A DNA stretch of 64,000 bases from Alcanivorax sp. (lineage in GTDB: Bacteria; Pseudomonadota; Gammaproteobacteria; Pseudomonadales; Alcanivoracaceae). The position numbers and the translations under genes were made by a program. The stretch spans positions 3,684,540 through 3,748,539 of the forward strand of contig NZ_CP080267.1 in assembly GCF_019431375.1 (NCBI RefSeq), given 5' to 3'. The notes beneath the pieces are model-generated. The model ran no database searches. It saw nothing but the letters and a program-made list of their open reading frames with translations, and was not told the origin of the DNA. Below, one piece after another: positions 35,902 through 42,909 of the stretch (position 1 is the stretch's first letter; each line of letters starts with the position of its first letter).

Positions 35902-37218
35902 ATGTCGATGAATGCCTGGCAGCTTTATCGCCACCCGCGGGTGCTGGTGATGCTGTTCCTCGGTTTTTCCGCCGGACTGCCATTTCTGCTGGTGTTTTCC
36001 ACCCTGTCAGCCTGGCTGGCGGATGTGGATGTGGATCGGGCCTCCATTGGCTATTTCAGCTGGGTGGGGATCATGTTTTCCATCAAGGTGTTCTGGGCGC
36101 CGGTAGTGGACCGCCTGAAATTACCCCTGCTGACCCGTTGGCTGGGCCAGCGACGAAGCTGGCTGGTGGTGGCGCAGATCGGCATCGCGGTTTCATTGTT
36201 GCTGATGGGGACCACCCAGCCAGTGGGTAATCTGGCCCTGTTTGCCCAGTTGGCCTTGCTGGTAGCGTTCTTCTCCGCCACCCAGGACATCTGTATCGAT
36301 GCCTACCGGATCGATTCCGCCGCTGATGAATTTCAGGGGGCCATGGCGGCCACCTATATCTTTGGTTATCGAGTTGCCATGCTGATGGCCGGCGCCGGGT
36401 CTTTCTACATTGCCGATATGGATAGCTGGGGAACGGCGTATCTGATCATGGCTGTGCTCATGGGGGTGGGGCTGATTACGACCTTTATCGTTGACGAGCC
36501 GGACACGCCGCCTCGGGATGATTTTGGCAAGAGCCCAGCCCAGTGGATCAACAATGCGCTGGTGCGTCCCTTTGCGGATTTTTTCGGTCGCTATGGCCAA
36601 TATGCGTTGATGCTGCTGGCGCTGGTGGCGGTGTATCGGATCAGCGATATCACCATGGGCGTGATGGCCAACCCGTTCTACCTGGATATCGGTTATACCA
36701 AGAACGAAATCGCCACCGTGGCCAAGTTTTTCGGGTTCTTCATGACCATTGCGGGGTCGGTAATTGGTGGCCTGGCTGTCTCCCGTTTCGGGTTGCTGCG
36801 GCCGCTGCTGGTGGGAGCGGTAGCGGTGATGCTGACCAACCTGCTGTTTGCAGTAATGGCCACCTACACCCCGGTAAGTCCGCTGGTGGGCGAGCCGGAA
36901 GCCGTGCGCTGGTTTTCCCTGGCGTGGCTGGCGGCGGTGATCAGTGCCGATAACCTGAGCGGCGGTTTTGCCAATGTGGCGCTGATTGCGTTCATGTCCA
37001 GCCTTACCAACCGGGCTTTCAGTGCCACCCAGTACGCCCTGTTCAGCTCACTGATGACGTTGCCGGGCAAGTTTATCGGCGGGTTTTCCGGGGAAGTGGT
37101 CAAGGGCGCCGGCTATACCGTGTTCTTCAACTATGCTGCGGTGATGGGCATTCCCGCCATCGTGCTGGTCATGATGATGATGCGCCGCAAGAAATTACCG
37201 TCACGCCTTCATCGCTAA
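35902..37218 (+). CDS. ampG: AmpG-like muropeptide permease
   Basis: 438-aa MFS-type inner-membrane transporter with 12 or so hydrophobic helices. The AmpG/PAT family signatures are visible: GFSAGLPFLLVFSTLSAWL at the N-terminus, KVFWAPVVDRLKLP, GQRRSWLVV and SATQDICIDAYRIDS. It imports GlcNAc-anhydro-muropeptides for recycling, supplying the substrate of AmpD (9531). A GGAG lies eight bases before the ATG at 35902; an ATG two codons later is equally possible. The 3' end overlaps the convergent alkyltransferase-like gene by 50 bp. Confidence 0.9.
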   Translation: MSMNAWQLYRHPRVLVMLFLGFSAGLPFLLVFSTLSAWLADVDVDRASIGYFSWVGIMFSIKVFWAPVVDRLKLPLLTRWLGQRRSWLVVAQIGIAVSLLLMGTTQPVGNLALFAQLALLVAFFSATQDICIDAYRIDSAADEFQGAMAATYIFGYRVAMLMAGAGSFYIADMDSWGTAYLIMAVLMGVGLITTFIVDEPDTPPRDDFGKSPAQWINNALVRPFADFFGRYGQYALMLLALVAVYRISDITMGVMANPFYLDIGYTKNEIATVAKFFGFFMTIAGSVIGGLAVSRFGLLRPLLVGAVAVMLTNLLFAVMATYTPVSPLVGEPEAVRWFSLAWLAAVISADNLSGGFANVALIAFMSSLTNRAFSATQYALFSSLMTLPGKFIGGFSGEVVKGAGYTVFFNYAAVMGIPAIVLVMMMMRRKKLPSRLHR

Positions 37219-37456
37219 GCCGCTGAATCTGTATCTCGCCCGCTGGCGCACCCGCCAGGGCAATCCGCCCGTCGCCGCGCAACACCCGGTGCCAAGGCAG
37301 GCGGGTGTCCTTGGGCAACTGGCTCATCAGCCGACCCACAAAACGGGCATGGCGGGGAAACCCGGCTTGCCGCGCCACGGCACCATAGCTGCTCACCGCC
37401 CCGGGCGGGATGGCGGCAACGATCTGGTAGACGGCGTCTCGGAAAGAAGGGTCCAT
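37169..37456 (-). CDS. Alkyltransferase-like protein (ATL, MGMT-related)
   Basis: 95-aa DNA-binding protein related to O6-alkylguanine-DNA alkyltransferase. The helix-turn-helix/wing segment (PGAVSSYGAVARQAG) is conserved, and the active-site PCHRV is replaced by PWHRV, the hallmark of ATL proteins that recognise alkylguanine without repairing it and route it to nucleotide-excision repair (known for the family). The ATG at 37456 is preferred over an upstream GTG that lies inside heptamer repeat sequence. It overlaps the end of ampG in convergent orientation. Confidence 0.88.
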   Translation of the reverse strand: MDPSFRDAVYQIVAAIPPGAVSSYGAVARQAGFPRHARFVGRLMSQLPKDTRLPWHRVLRGDGRIALAGAPAGEIQIQRLSDEGVTVISCGASSS

Positions 37457-37460
37457 AAAG

Positions 37461-37600
37461 GCAGCTTCAAGCCACAAGTTTCAAGCTACAAGGAAAACAT
37501 GAAAGAAGACAAAAGGGCTGGCCCGAAGGCTTGCCCTTTTGTGTGGCCAGCACACCATGCTGGCTTGCAGCTTGCAGCTTGCAGCTTGCAGCTGGCAACC
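37461..37600. repeat. Inverted-arm heptamer element upstream of the ATL gene (E5)
   Basis: The left arm (37461-37493) has CAAGnnn heptamers and the right arm (37561-37600) has four GCAGCTT units in the opposite sense. The centre has a perfect 10-bp hairpin (ACAAAAGGGC 37509-37518 with GCCCTTTTGT 37533-37542) that could terminate transcription. Confidence 0.72.
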
Positions 37601-37634
37601 TTTCGGTTGCCCTTTCTCATTAGCAGAACATACT

Positions 37635-37704
37635 GATAGCTAGAAGCTAGAAGCTAGAAGCTAGAAGCTAGAAGCTAGAAGCTAGAAGCTAGAAGCTAGA
37701 AGCT
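37635..37704. repeat. (CTAGAAG)n heptamer tract next to SDR copy 1
   Basis: About nine to ten uninterrupted GCTAGAA units preceded by CATACTGATA, the same lead-in sequence as at 16316. It ends at the SDR stop codon, and at the left limit of the 1.17-kb tandem duplication. Confidence 0.78.
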
Positions 37705-37705
37705 A

Positions 37706-38468
37706 TCACCGCAACCCGCCATCCATATCGATACAGCGGCCGGTGAAGTAATCGGTCTCGAAGATAAAGGCCACGGAGCGGGGCGATGTTCCGCGCTTCA
37801 CCCAGACGCTGCAGGGGAACGGCCTTGATCAGACGCTCGCGGGCTTCCGGTTTCATGGCCGCCAGCATGTCGGTGTTGATGGTACCGGGGGCCACTGCGC
37901 CGGTGCGGATGTTGTAACGGGCCAGTTCCTTCGCCCACACCTCGGCCAGGGCGACCACCCCGGTCTTGGCGGCGGCGTAGTTGCTCTGGCCGAAGCTGCC
38001 CTGGCGCGCCAGGGAAGAAATGTTGACGATCACCCCTTCCTCGACACCCAGTTCCAGCATTTTCGCCGCCGCTTCACGGCCACACAGGAACACGCCGGTC
38101 AGGTTCACGTCGATCACCGCCTGCCATTGCTGCAGGCTCATCTTGCTGACCACTTCCCCGTCCTTGGCCTTTACCAACAGGCCGTCGCGGGTGATGCCGG
38201 CATTATTGACCACGCCGTGCAGGGTGCCAAAGTCCGCCACCACGTCACTGAACAGCTTTTCCACTTCCTCTTCTTTGGCCACATTGGCCAGGTAGGCGCG
38301 TGCTTCACCGCCGGCAGCCTCACAGGCGGCCACGGTGGCGTTCAGGTCTTCCTGGCTCAGGTCGACGCAGGCCAGGCGAGCGCCCTTGCCGGCAAAGTAG
38401 GTGGCAATACCCCGGCCCAGGCCTCGACCAGCCCCGGTGACAACAACCACTTTCTGGTTCAGATCCAT
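37706..38468 (-). pseudogene. FabG-like short-chain reductase, copy 1, C-terminal frameshift
   Basis: SDR of the 3-oxoacyl-ACP reductase type: cofactor motif TGAGRGLGRGIA, NNAGIT, catalytic Ser and Tyr-x3-Lys in NISSLARQGSFGQSNYAAAK. The gene length is 763 nt, one more than a whole number of codons; a small rearrangement at about 37780-37797 (GGGGCGATGTTCCGCGC versus GGGCGATGTGTTCCGC in copy 2) shifts the last 35 or so residues. Without it the protein would be 253 aa ending DMDGGLR. The 5' part differs from copy 2 by several substitutions while the 3' part is nearly identical. The ATG at 38468 is chosen because it begins the conserved MDLNQK start. Confidence 0.85.
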
Positions 38469-38709
38469 GGTGATTCCTTGCAATGTCGGTTCACGATGGC
38501 CGGGATTATGGTGGGCTGGCTCTGCCCGGCCAATGACCGGATTGCTCAGTCACTCGCAAAAACGGCAAACGGAACCCTCGGCCAGCTTCAGTCGGCCCCG
38601 GCCGACAAAGGATTTTTCGTCACGCCCCCTTGAAACCAGGCGCTGAGGCCCCACTCCTGTGTCCTGCAGGCGGTCGTGGGACCGGCGCTTTCAAAGGTCA
38701 CTTTCCCTA

Positions 38710-38763
38710 TTGACTGCACTGGCATCATTACTATGATTAGCACTCGACTCGTTAGAGTGCTAA
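38710..38763 (+). promoter_or_regulatory. Duplicate groES promoter with CIRCE operator (copy 1)
   Basis: TTGACT (38710-38715), 16-bp spacer, TATGAT (38732-38737), followed by a perfect CIRCE (38737-38763). It drives only a five-codon groES stub (38838-38852) before repeat sequence. Confidence 0.82.
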
Positions 38764-38837
38764 TTGCGACTGTCGAGCCCTTCCCGCCGGGTAAGTGGCT
38801 CGGGTGTCAACTGAACTAACTGGGAGTTTAAGGAAAA

Positions 38838-38852
38838 ATGAGCATCCGTCCT
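38838..38852 (+). pseudogene. groES: groES 5' stub
   Basis: ATGAGCATCCGTCCT, the first five codons of groES with its ribosome-binding site, then an abrupt switch into heptamer repeat and a second SDR copy. Confidence 0.85.
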
Positions 38853-38885
38853 AAGCTTGCAGCTTGCAGCTTGCAGCTTGAAGCT
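38853..38885. repeat. GCAGCTT heptamer tract at the SDR/groES duplication joint
   Basis: Three to four GCAGCTT units exactly where the groES stub ends and the second SDR copy begins, so the recombination or assembly joint lies inside a heptamer tract. Confidence 0.78.
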
Positions 38886-38886
38886 A

Positions 38887-39647
38887 TCACCGCAACCCGC
38901 CATCCATATCGATACAGCGGCCGGTGAAGTAATCGGTCTCGAAGATAAAGGCCACGGAGCGGGCGATGTGTTCCGCTTCACCCAGACGCTGCAGGGGAAC
39001 GGCCTTGATCAGACGCTCGCGGGCTTCCGGTTTCATGGCCGCCAGCATGTCGGTGTTGATGGTACCGGGGGCCACTGCGCCGGTGCGGATGTTGTAACGG
39101 GCCAGTTCCTTCGCCCACACCTCGGCCAGGGCGACCACCCCGGTCTTGGCGGCGGCGTAGTTGCTCTGGCCGAAGCTGCCCTGGCGCGCCAGGGAAGAAA
39201 TGTTGACGATCACCCCTTCCTCGACACCCAGTTCCAGCATTTTCGCCGCCGCTTCACGGCCACACAGGAACACGCCGGTCAGGTTCACGTCGATCACCGC
39301 CTGCCATTGCTGCAGGCTCATCTTGCTGACCACTTCCCCGTCCTTGGCCTTTACCAACAGGCCGTCGCGGGTGATGCCGGCATTATTGACCACGCCGTGC
39401 AGGGTGCCAAAGTCCGCCACCACGTCACTGAACAGCTTTTCCACTTCCTCTCTTTGGCCACATTGGCCAGGTAGGCACGGGCTTCACCGCCGGCAGCCTC
39501 ACAGGCGGCCACGGTGGCGTCCAGGTCTTCCTGGCTAAGGTCCACGCAGGCCAGGCGGGCGCCCTTGCCGGCAAAGTAGGTGGCAATACCCCGGCCCAGG
39601 CCTCGGCCGGCGCCGGTAACAACAACCACTTTCTGGTTCAGATCCAT
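38887..39647 (-). pseudogene. FabG-like short-chain reductase, copy 2, internal frameshift
   Basis: Second copy of the SDR. Its C-terminus is correct (FIFETDYFTGRCIDMDGGLR) but one base is missing at about 39450 (CCTCTCTTTGG versus CCTCTTCTTTGG), so the length is 761 nt and the N-terminal 65 or so residues are out of frame with the rest. Copy 1 is intact at this site and broken at the other end. A 253-aa functional gene can be reconstructed only by combining the two, which strongly suggests one true gene. Natural start: ATG at 39647. Divergent from groES. Confidence 0.85.
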
Positions 39648-39886
39648 GGTGATTCCTTGCGATGTCGGTTCACGATGGCCCGGATTATGGTGGGCTGACC
39701 CTGCCTGGCCAATGACCGGATTGCTCAGTGACTCACAAAAACGGCAAACGGAACCCTCGGCCAGCTTCAGTCGGCCCCGGCCGACAAAGGATTTTTCGTC
39801 TCCCCCTTGAAACCAGGCGCTGAGGCCCCACTCCTGTGTCCTGCAGGCGGTCGTGGGACCGGCGCTTTCAAAGGTCACTTTCCCTA

Positions 39887-39940
39887 TTGACTGCACTGGC
39901 ATCATTACTATGATTAGCACTCGACTCGTTAGAGTGCTAA
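39887..39940 (+). promoter_or_regulatory. groESL promoter with CIRCE operator
   Basis: A sigma-70-type promoter TTGACT (39887-39892) - 16 bp - TATGAT (39909-39914) is overlapped at its start by TTAGCACTC-N9-GAGTGCTAA (39914-39940), a perfect CIRCE inverted repeat. CIRCE is the binding site of the heat-shock repressor HrcA, so groESL is probably HrcA-controlled here in addition to or instead of sigma-32. Confidence 0.92.
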
Positions 39941-40014
39941 TTGCGACTGTCGAGCCCTTCCCGCCGGGTAAGTGGCTCGGGTGTCAACTGAACTAACTGG
40001 GAGTTTAAGGAAAA

Positions 40015-40305
40015 ATGAGCATCCGTCCTTTGCATGATCGCGTGCTGGTTCGCCGTGAAGAGGAAGAAACCAAGACCGCTGGCGGTATCGTGCTGCCCGG
40101 TTCCGCTACCGAGAAGCCGTCCCGCGGCGAAGTGATCGCAGTGGGTAACGGCAAGATCACCGACAGCGGTGATGTACGTCCCCTGGACGTGAAAGCCGGT
40201 GACAAGGTGATCTTCGGTCAGTACGCCGGTAACACCGTGAAGGTGGACGGCGAAGAACTGCTGATCATGAGCGAATCCGAAATTCTGGCCGTCGTCGAAG
40301 GCTAA
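40015..40305 (+). CDS. groES: Co-chaperonin GroES
   Basis: 96 aa, the standard size. It forms the heptameric lid of the GroEL folding chamber in the cytoplasm. The N-terminus MSIRPLHDRVLV, the mobile loop ETKTAGGIVLPGSATEKPS, and the C-terminal EELLIMSESEILAVVEG are typical. TTAAGGAAAA precedes the ATG. It is transcribed from the CIRCE promoter and followed after 86 bp by groEL. A five-codon duplicate of its start is at 38838. Confidence 0.97.
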   Translation: MSIRPLHDRVLVRREEEETKTAGGIVLPGSATEKPSRGEVIAVGNGKITDSGDVRPLDVKAGDKVIFGQYAGNTVKVDGEELLIMSESEILAVVEG

Positions 40306-40391
40306 GTGCCGCAGGCCCAGAGCAAGAACACGAACGCCCGCAAGGGTATTCACCCCATTCCGGGGTAAAGATTTGCAGAGGTAAAAGAACC

Positions 40392-42035
40392 ATGGCGAAA
40401 GAAATTCTGTTCCGTGACGAAGCCCGTCAACGTATGGCCAAAGGCGTCAACATCCTGGCCGACGCCGTCAAGGTAACACTGGGCCCGAAAGGCCGTAACG
40501 TGGTGCTGGAAAAATCCTTCGGTGCACCGGCCATCACCAAGGATGGCGTGTCCGTAGCCCGTGAAATCGAACTGGAAGACAAGTTCGAGAACATGGGTGC
40601 CCAGATGGTGAAAGAAGTGGCGTCCAAGGCCAACGACGAAGCTGGCGACGGCACCACCACCGCCACCGTGCTGGCCCAGGCGTTTGTTAACGAAGGCCTC
40701 AAGTCTGTCACCGCCGGCATGAACCCCATGGACCTGAAACGCGGTATCGACCAGGCCGTAGCCGCCGTGGTGGAAGAGCTGAAGAAGCTGTCCACTCCGT
40801 GTGACAACACCAAGAGCATCGAGCAGGTGGGTACCATCTCCGCCAACGCCGACAAATCTGTGGGCGAAATCATTGCCCAGGCCATGGAAAAAGTGGGCCA
40901 GGAAGGTGTTATCACCGTTGAAGAAGGCCAGTCCCTGCAGAACGAGCTGGACGTGGTTGAGGGCATGCAGTTTGACCGCGGTTACCTGAGCCCCTACTTC
41001 ATCAACAACCAGGAGAAGATGCAGGTCGAGCTGGAAGACCCCTACATCCTGCTGGTGGACAAGAAGATCTCCAACATCCGCGAACTGCTGCCGGCCCTGG
41101 AGAATGTCGCCAAAGCAGGCAAGCCGCTGCTGATCATCGCCGAAGATATCGAAGGCGAAGCGCTGGCTACCCTGGTAGTGAACAACATGCGCGGCATCAT
41201 CAAGTGCGCCGCCGTAAAAGCGCCGGGCTTCGGTGACCGTCGCAAGGCCATGCTGCAGGACATCGCCATCCTCACCGGTGGTACCGTAATCAGCGAAGAA
41301 GTGGGCCTGAGCCTGGAAAATGCGTCCCTGGAAGATCTGGGTACTGCCAAGAAAGTGAACATCGACAAGGAAAATACCACCATTGTTGATGGCGCTGGCC
41401 AGCAGGCTGATATCGATGCCCGTGTGGAACAGATCCGCAAGGAAATCGAGAATTCTTCCTCTGACTACGACAAGGAAAAACTGCAAGAGCGCGTGGCCAA
41501 GCTGGCCGGCGGTGTTGCGGTGATCAAGATCGGTGCTGCCACCGAGATTGAAATGAAAGAGAAGAAAGCCCGTGTGGACGATGCCCTGCATGCGACCCGT
41601 GCTGCGGTAGAAGAGGGTGTGGTTCCTGGCGGTGGTGTGGCGCTGGTACGCGCGCTGGCCAACGTTGGCACCATCAAGGGTGACAACGACGAGCAGAACG
41701 CCGGTATTGCCCTGACCTTCCGCGCGCTGGAAATGCCCCTGCGTCAGATCGCCTACAACGCTGGTGCTGAAGCCTCCGTGATCGTACAGGAAGTGCGTAA
41801 CGGCAAAGGTAACTACGGCTACAACGCGGCCACCGGTGAATACGGTGACATGCTGGAAATGGGTATCCTGGATCCTGCCAAGGTAACCCGTTCCGCGCTG
41901 CAGGCAGCGGCTTCCATCGCTGGCCTGATGATCACCACCGAAGCCATGGTGGCAGACAAGCCGGAAGAAAACGGCGGTGGCGCCCCGGATATGGGCGGCA
42001 TGGGTGGAATGGGCGGTATGGGCGGCATGATGTAA
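40392..42035 (+). CDS. groL: Chaperonin GroEL
   Basis: 547-aa ATP-dependent chaperonin subunit. ATP-binding and family motifs are visible: LGPKGRNVVLEKSFGAP, NDEAGDGTTTATVLA, ALHATRAAVEEGVVPGGGVA, and the C-terminal Gly-Gly-Met tail (GGMGGMGGMGGMM). It is co-transcribed with groES, with a strong terminator just downstream. No frameshifts or unusual residues were noted; it looks like the single housekeeping copy within this window. Confidence 0.98.
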   Translation: MAKEILFRDEARQRMAKGVNILADAVKVTLGPKGRNVVLEKSFGAPAITKDGVSVAREIELEDKFENMGAQMVKEVASKANDEAGDGTTTATVLAQAFVNEGLKSVTAGMNPMDLKRGIDQAVAAVVEELKKLSTPCDNTKSIEQVGTISANADKSVGEIIAQAMEKVGQEGVITVEEGQSLQNELDVVEGMQFDRGYLSPYFINNQEKMQVELEDPYILLVDKKISNIRELLPALENVAKAGKPLLIIAEDIEGEALATLVVNNMRGIIKCAAVKAPGFGDRRKAMLQDIAILTGGTVISEEVGLSLENASLEDLGTAKKVNIDKENTTIVDGAGQQADIDARVEQIRKEIENSSSDYDKEKLQERVAKLAGGVAVIKIGAATEIEMKEKKARVDDALHATRAAVEEGVVPGGGVALVRALANVGTIKGDNDEQNAGIALTFRALEMPLRQIAYNAGAEASVIVQEVRNGKGNYGYNAATGEYGDMLEMGILDPAKVTRSALQAAASIAGLMITTEAMVADKPEENGGGAPDMGGMGGMGGMGGMM

Positions 42036-42062
42036 ATCATCCTCTCGTAACACGCTCCACAG

Positions 42063-42094
42063 AAAACCCCGCCTTGTGCGGGGTTTTCTTTTTT
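42063..42094 (+). terminator. groESL terminator
   Basis: Stem AAAACCCCGC (42063-42072) / GCGGGGTTTT (42078-42087) with a 5-base loop, followed by CTTTTTT. Confidence 0.93.
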
Positions 42095-42099
42095 AAAGG

Positions 42100-42267
42100 C
42101 AGCTACAAGTTTCAAGCTACAAGCTACAAGCTGCAACGCGATTCGATGTTGCAGCCAAACCGCTAACGCGTGCGCCGCGCCGCTGACTTGGGGTCGCAGG
42201 CACTGTCTGCCAGTATCGGTACAATCCATCCCGCGCCTTGTAGCTTGCAGCTTGCAGCTTGTGGCTT
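42100..42267. repeat. Inverted-arm heptamer element between groEL and rhombosortase (E6)
   Basis: The left arm (42100-42140) has CAAGCTA/CAAGCTG units and the right arm (42232-42267) has GTAGCTT/GCAGCTT units, inverted. The centre is about 90 bp with no recognised gene. It fills most of the 260-bp groEL-rrtA gap. Confidence 0.75.
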
Positions 42268-42297
42268 AATACCCCTTCAATTTCAGCCGGTATCTCC

Positions 42298-42909
42298 ATG
42301 CAACCCAGAGACAAAAAACTGCGCCCGCACTTCGCCCTGGTGGTGGCCACCATGGTCGTGTTGGGGCTGGGGCATTCCTGGGTGAATCCCTGGTTGGGGT
42401 TTGACCGGGCGGCTATCGAGCAGGGGCAGCTCTGGCGGTTGTTTACCTGCCATTTGGTGCATCTCAATCACTGGCACATGCTGCTCAATCTGGCCGGCTT
42501 GGTGCTGTGCGGTTATTTCTTCACGGATCTGCTGGATCGGGTGCGTTTCTGGAGTTGGTTGTTGTTTTGCGGGCTGGTAACCGGGCTGGCGTTGTATTTT
42601 CTGGATACCGGTTTGCAGCACTATGTGGGCCTGTCCGGTATCCTGCATGGCTTGCTGGTCTATTGCCTGCTGCAGGGCTGGCGGGGGAATCCCTGGCTGC
42701 ATTCACTGGTGTTGCTGGTGATCGCCGGGCGGATTGTCAGTGAGCAGCAGGCGGGCTATGACGTGGACTATCTCCGTGGCTGGATTGACGGGCGGGTCTA
42801 TGTGAATGCCCACCTGTACGGTGCGCTGGCCGGAGTCGTGTTGTTTGGGGGAATAACCGGTGTCGAATACGGCAGAAAATGCAGAACAGGAAACGCAGAA
42901 AGACAATAA
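42298..42909 (+). CDS. rrtA: Rhombosortase (rhomboid-family intramembrane protease)
   Basis: 203 aa with about six membrane helices. Rhombosortase-type features are LWRLFTCHLVHLNHWHMLLNL, the catalytic Ser in VGLSGILHG and the catalytic His in NAHLYGALAG; the pair forms the Ser-His dyad. Rhombosortases process proteins carrying a C-terminal GlyGly-CTERM anchor at the inner membrane. No such substrate was noticed in this window. The ATG at 42298 is used since the upstream extension runs into heptamer repeat sequence. It overlaps the start of the next gene by 50 bp, suggesting an operon. Confidence 0.82.
   Translation: MQPRDKKLRPHFALVVATMVVLGLGHSWVNPWLGFDRAAIEQGQLWRLFTCHLVHLNHWHMLLNLAGLVLCGYFFTDLLDRVRFWSWLLFCGLVTGLALYFLDTGLQHYVGLSGILHGLLVYCLLQGWRGNPWLHSLVLLVIAGRIVSEQQAGYDVDYLRGWIDGRVYVNAHLYGALAGVVLFGGITGVEYGRKCRTGNAERQ

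Noticed and set aside
37635..37704. CRISPR-like short regular repeat
   Set aside because: The 7-base units are contiguous with no unique spacers; this is a tandem repeat, not a CRISPR array.
39351..39920. Upstream extension of the second SDR copy
   Set aside because: It runs through the groES promoter and CIRCE region; the conserved N-terminus starts at the ATG at 39647.
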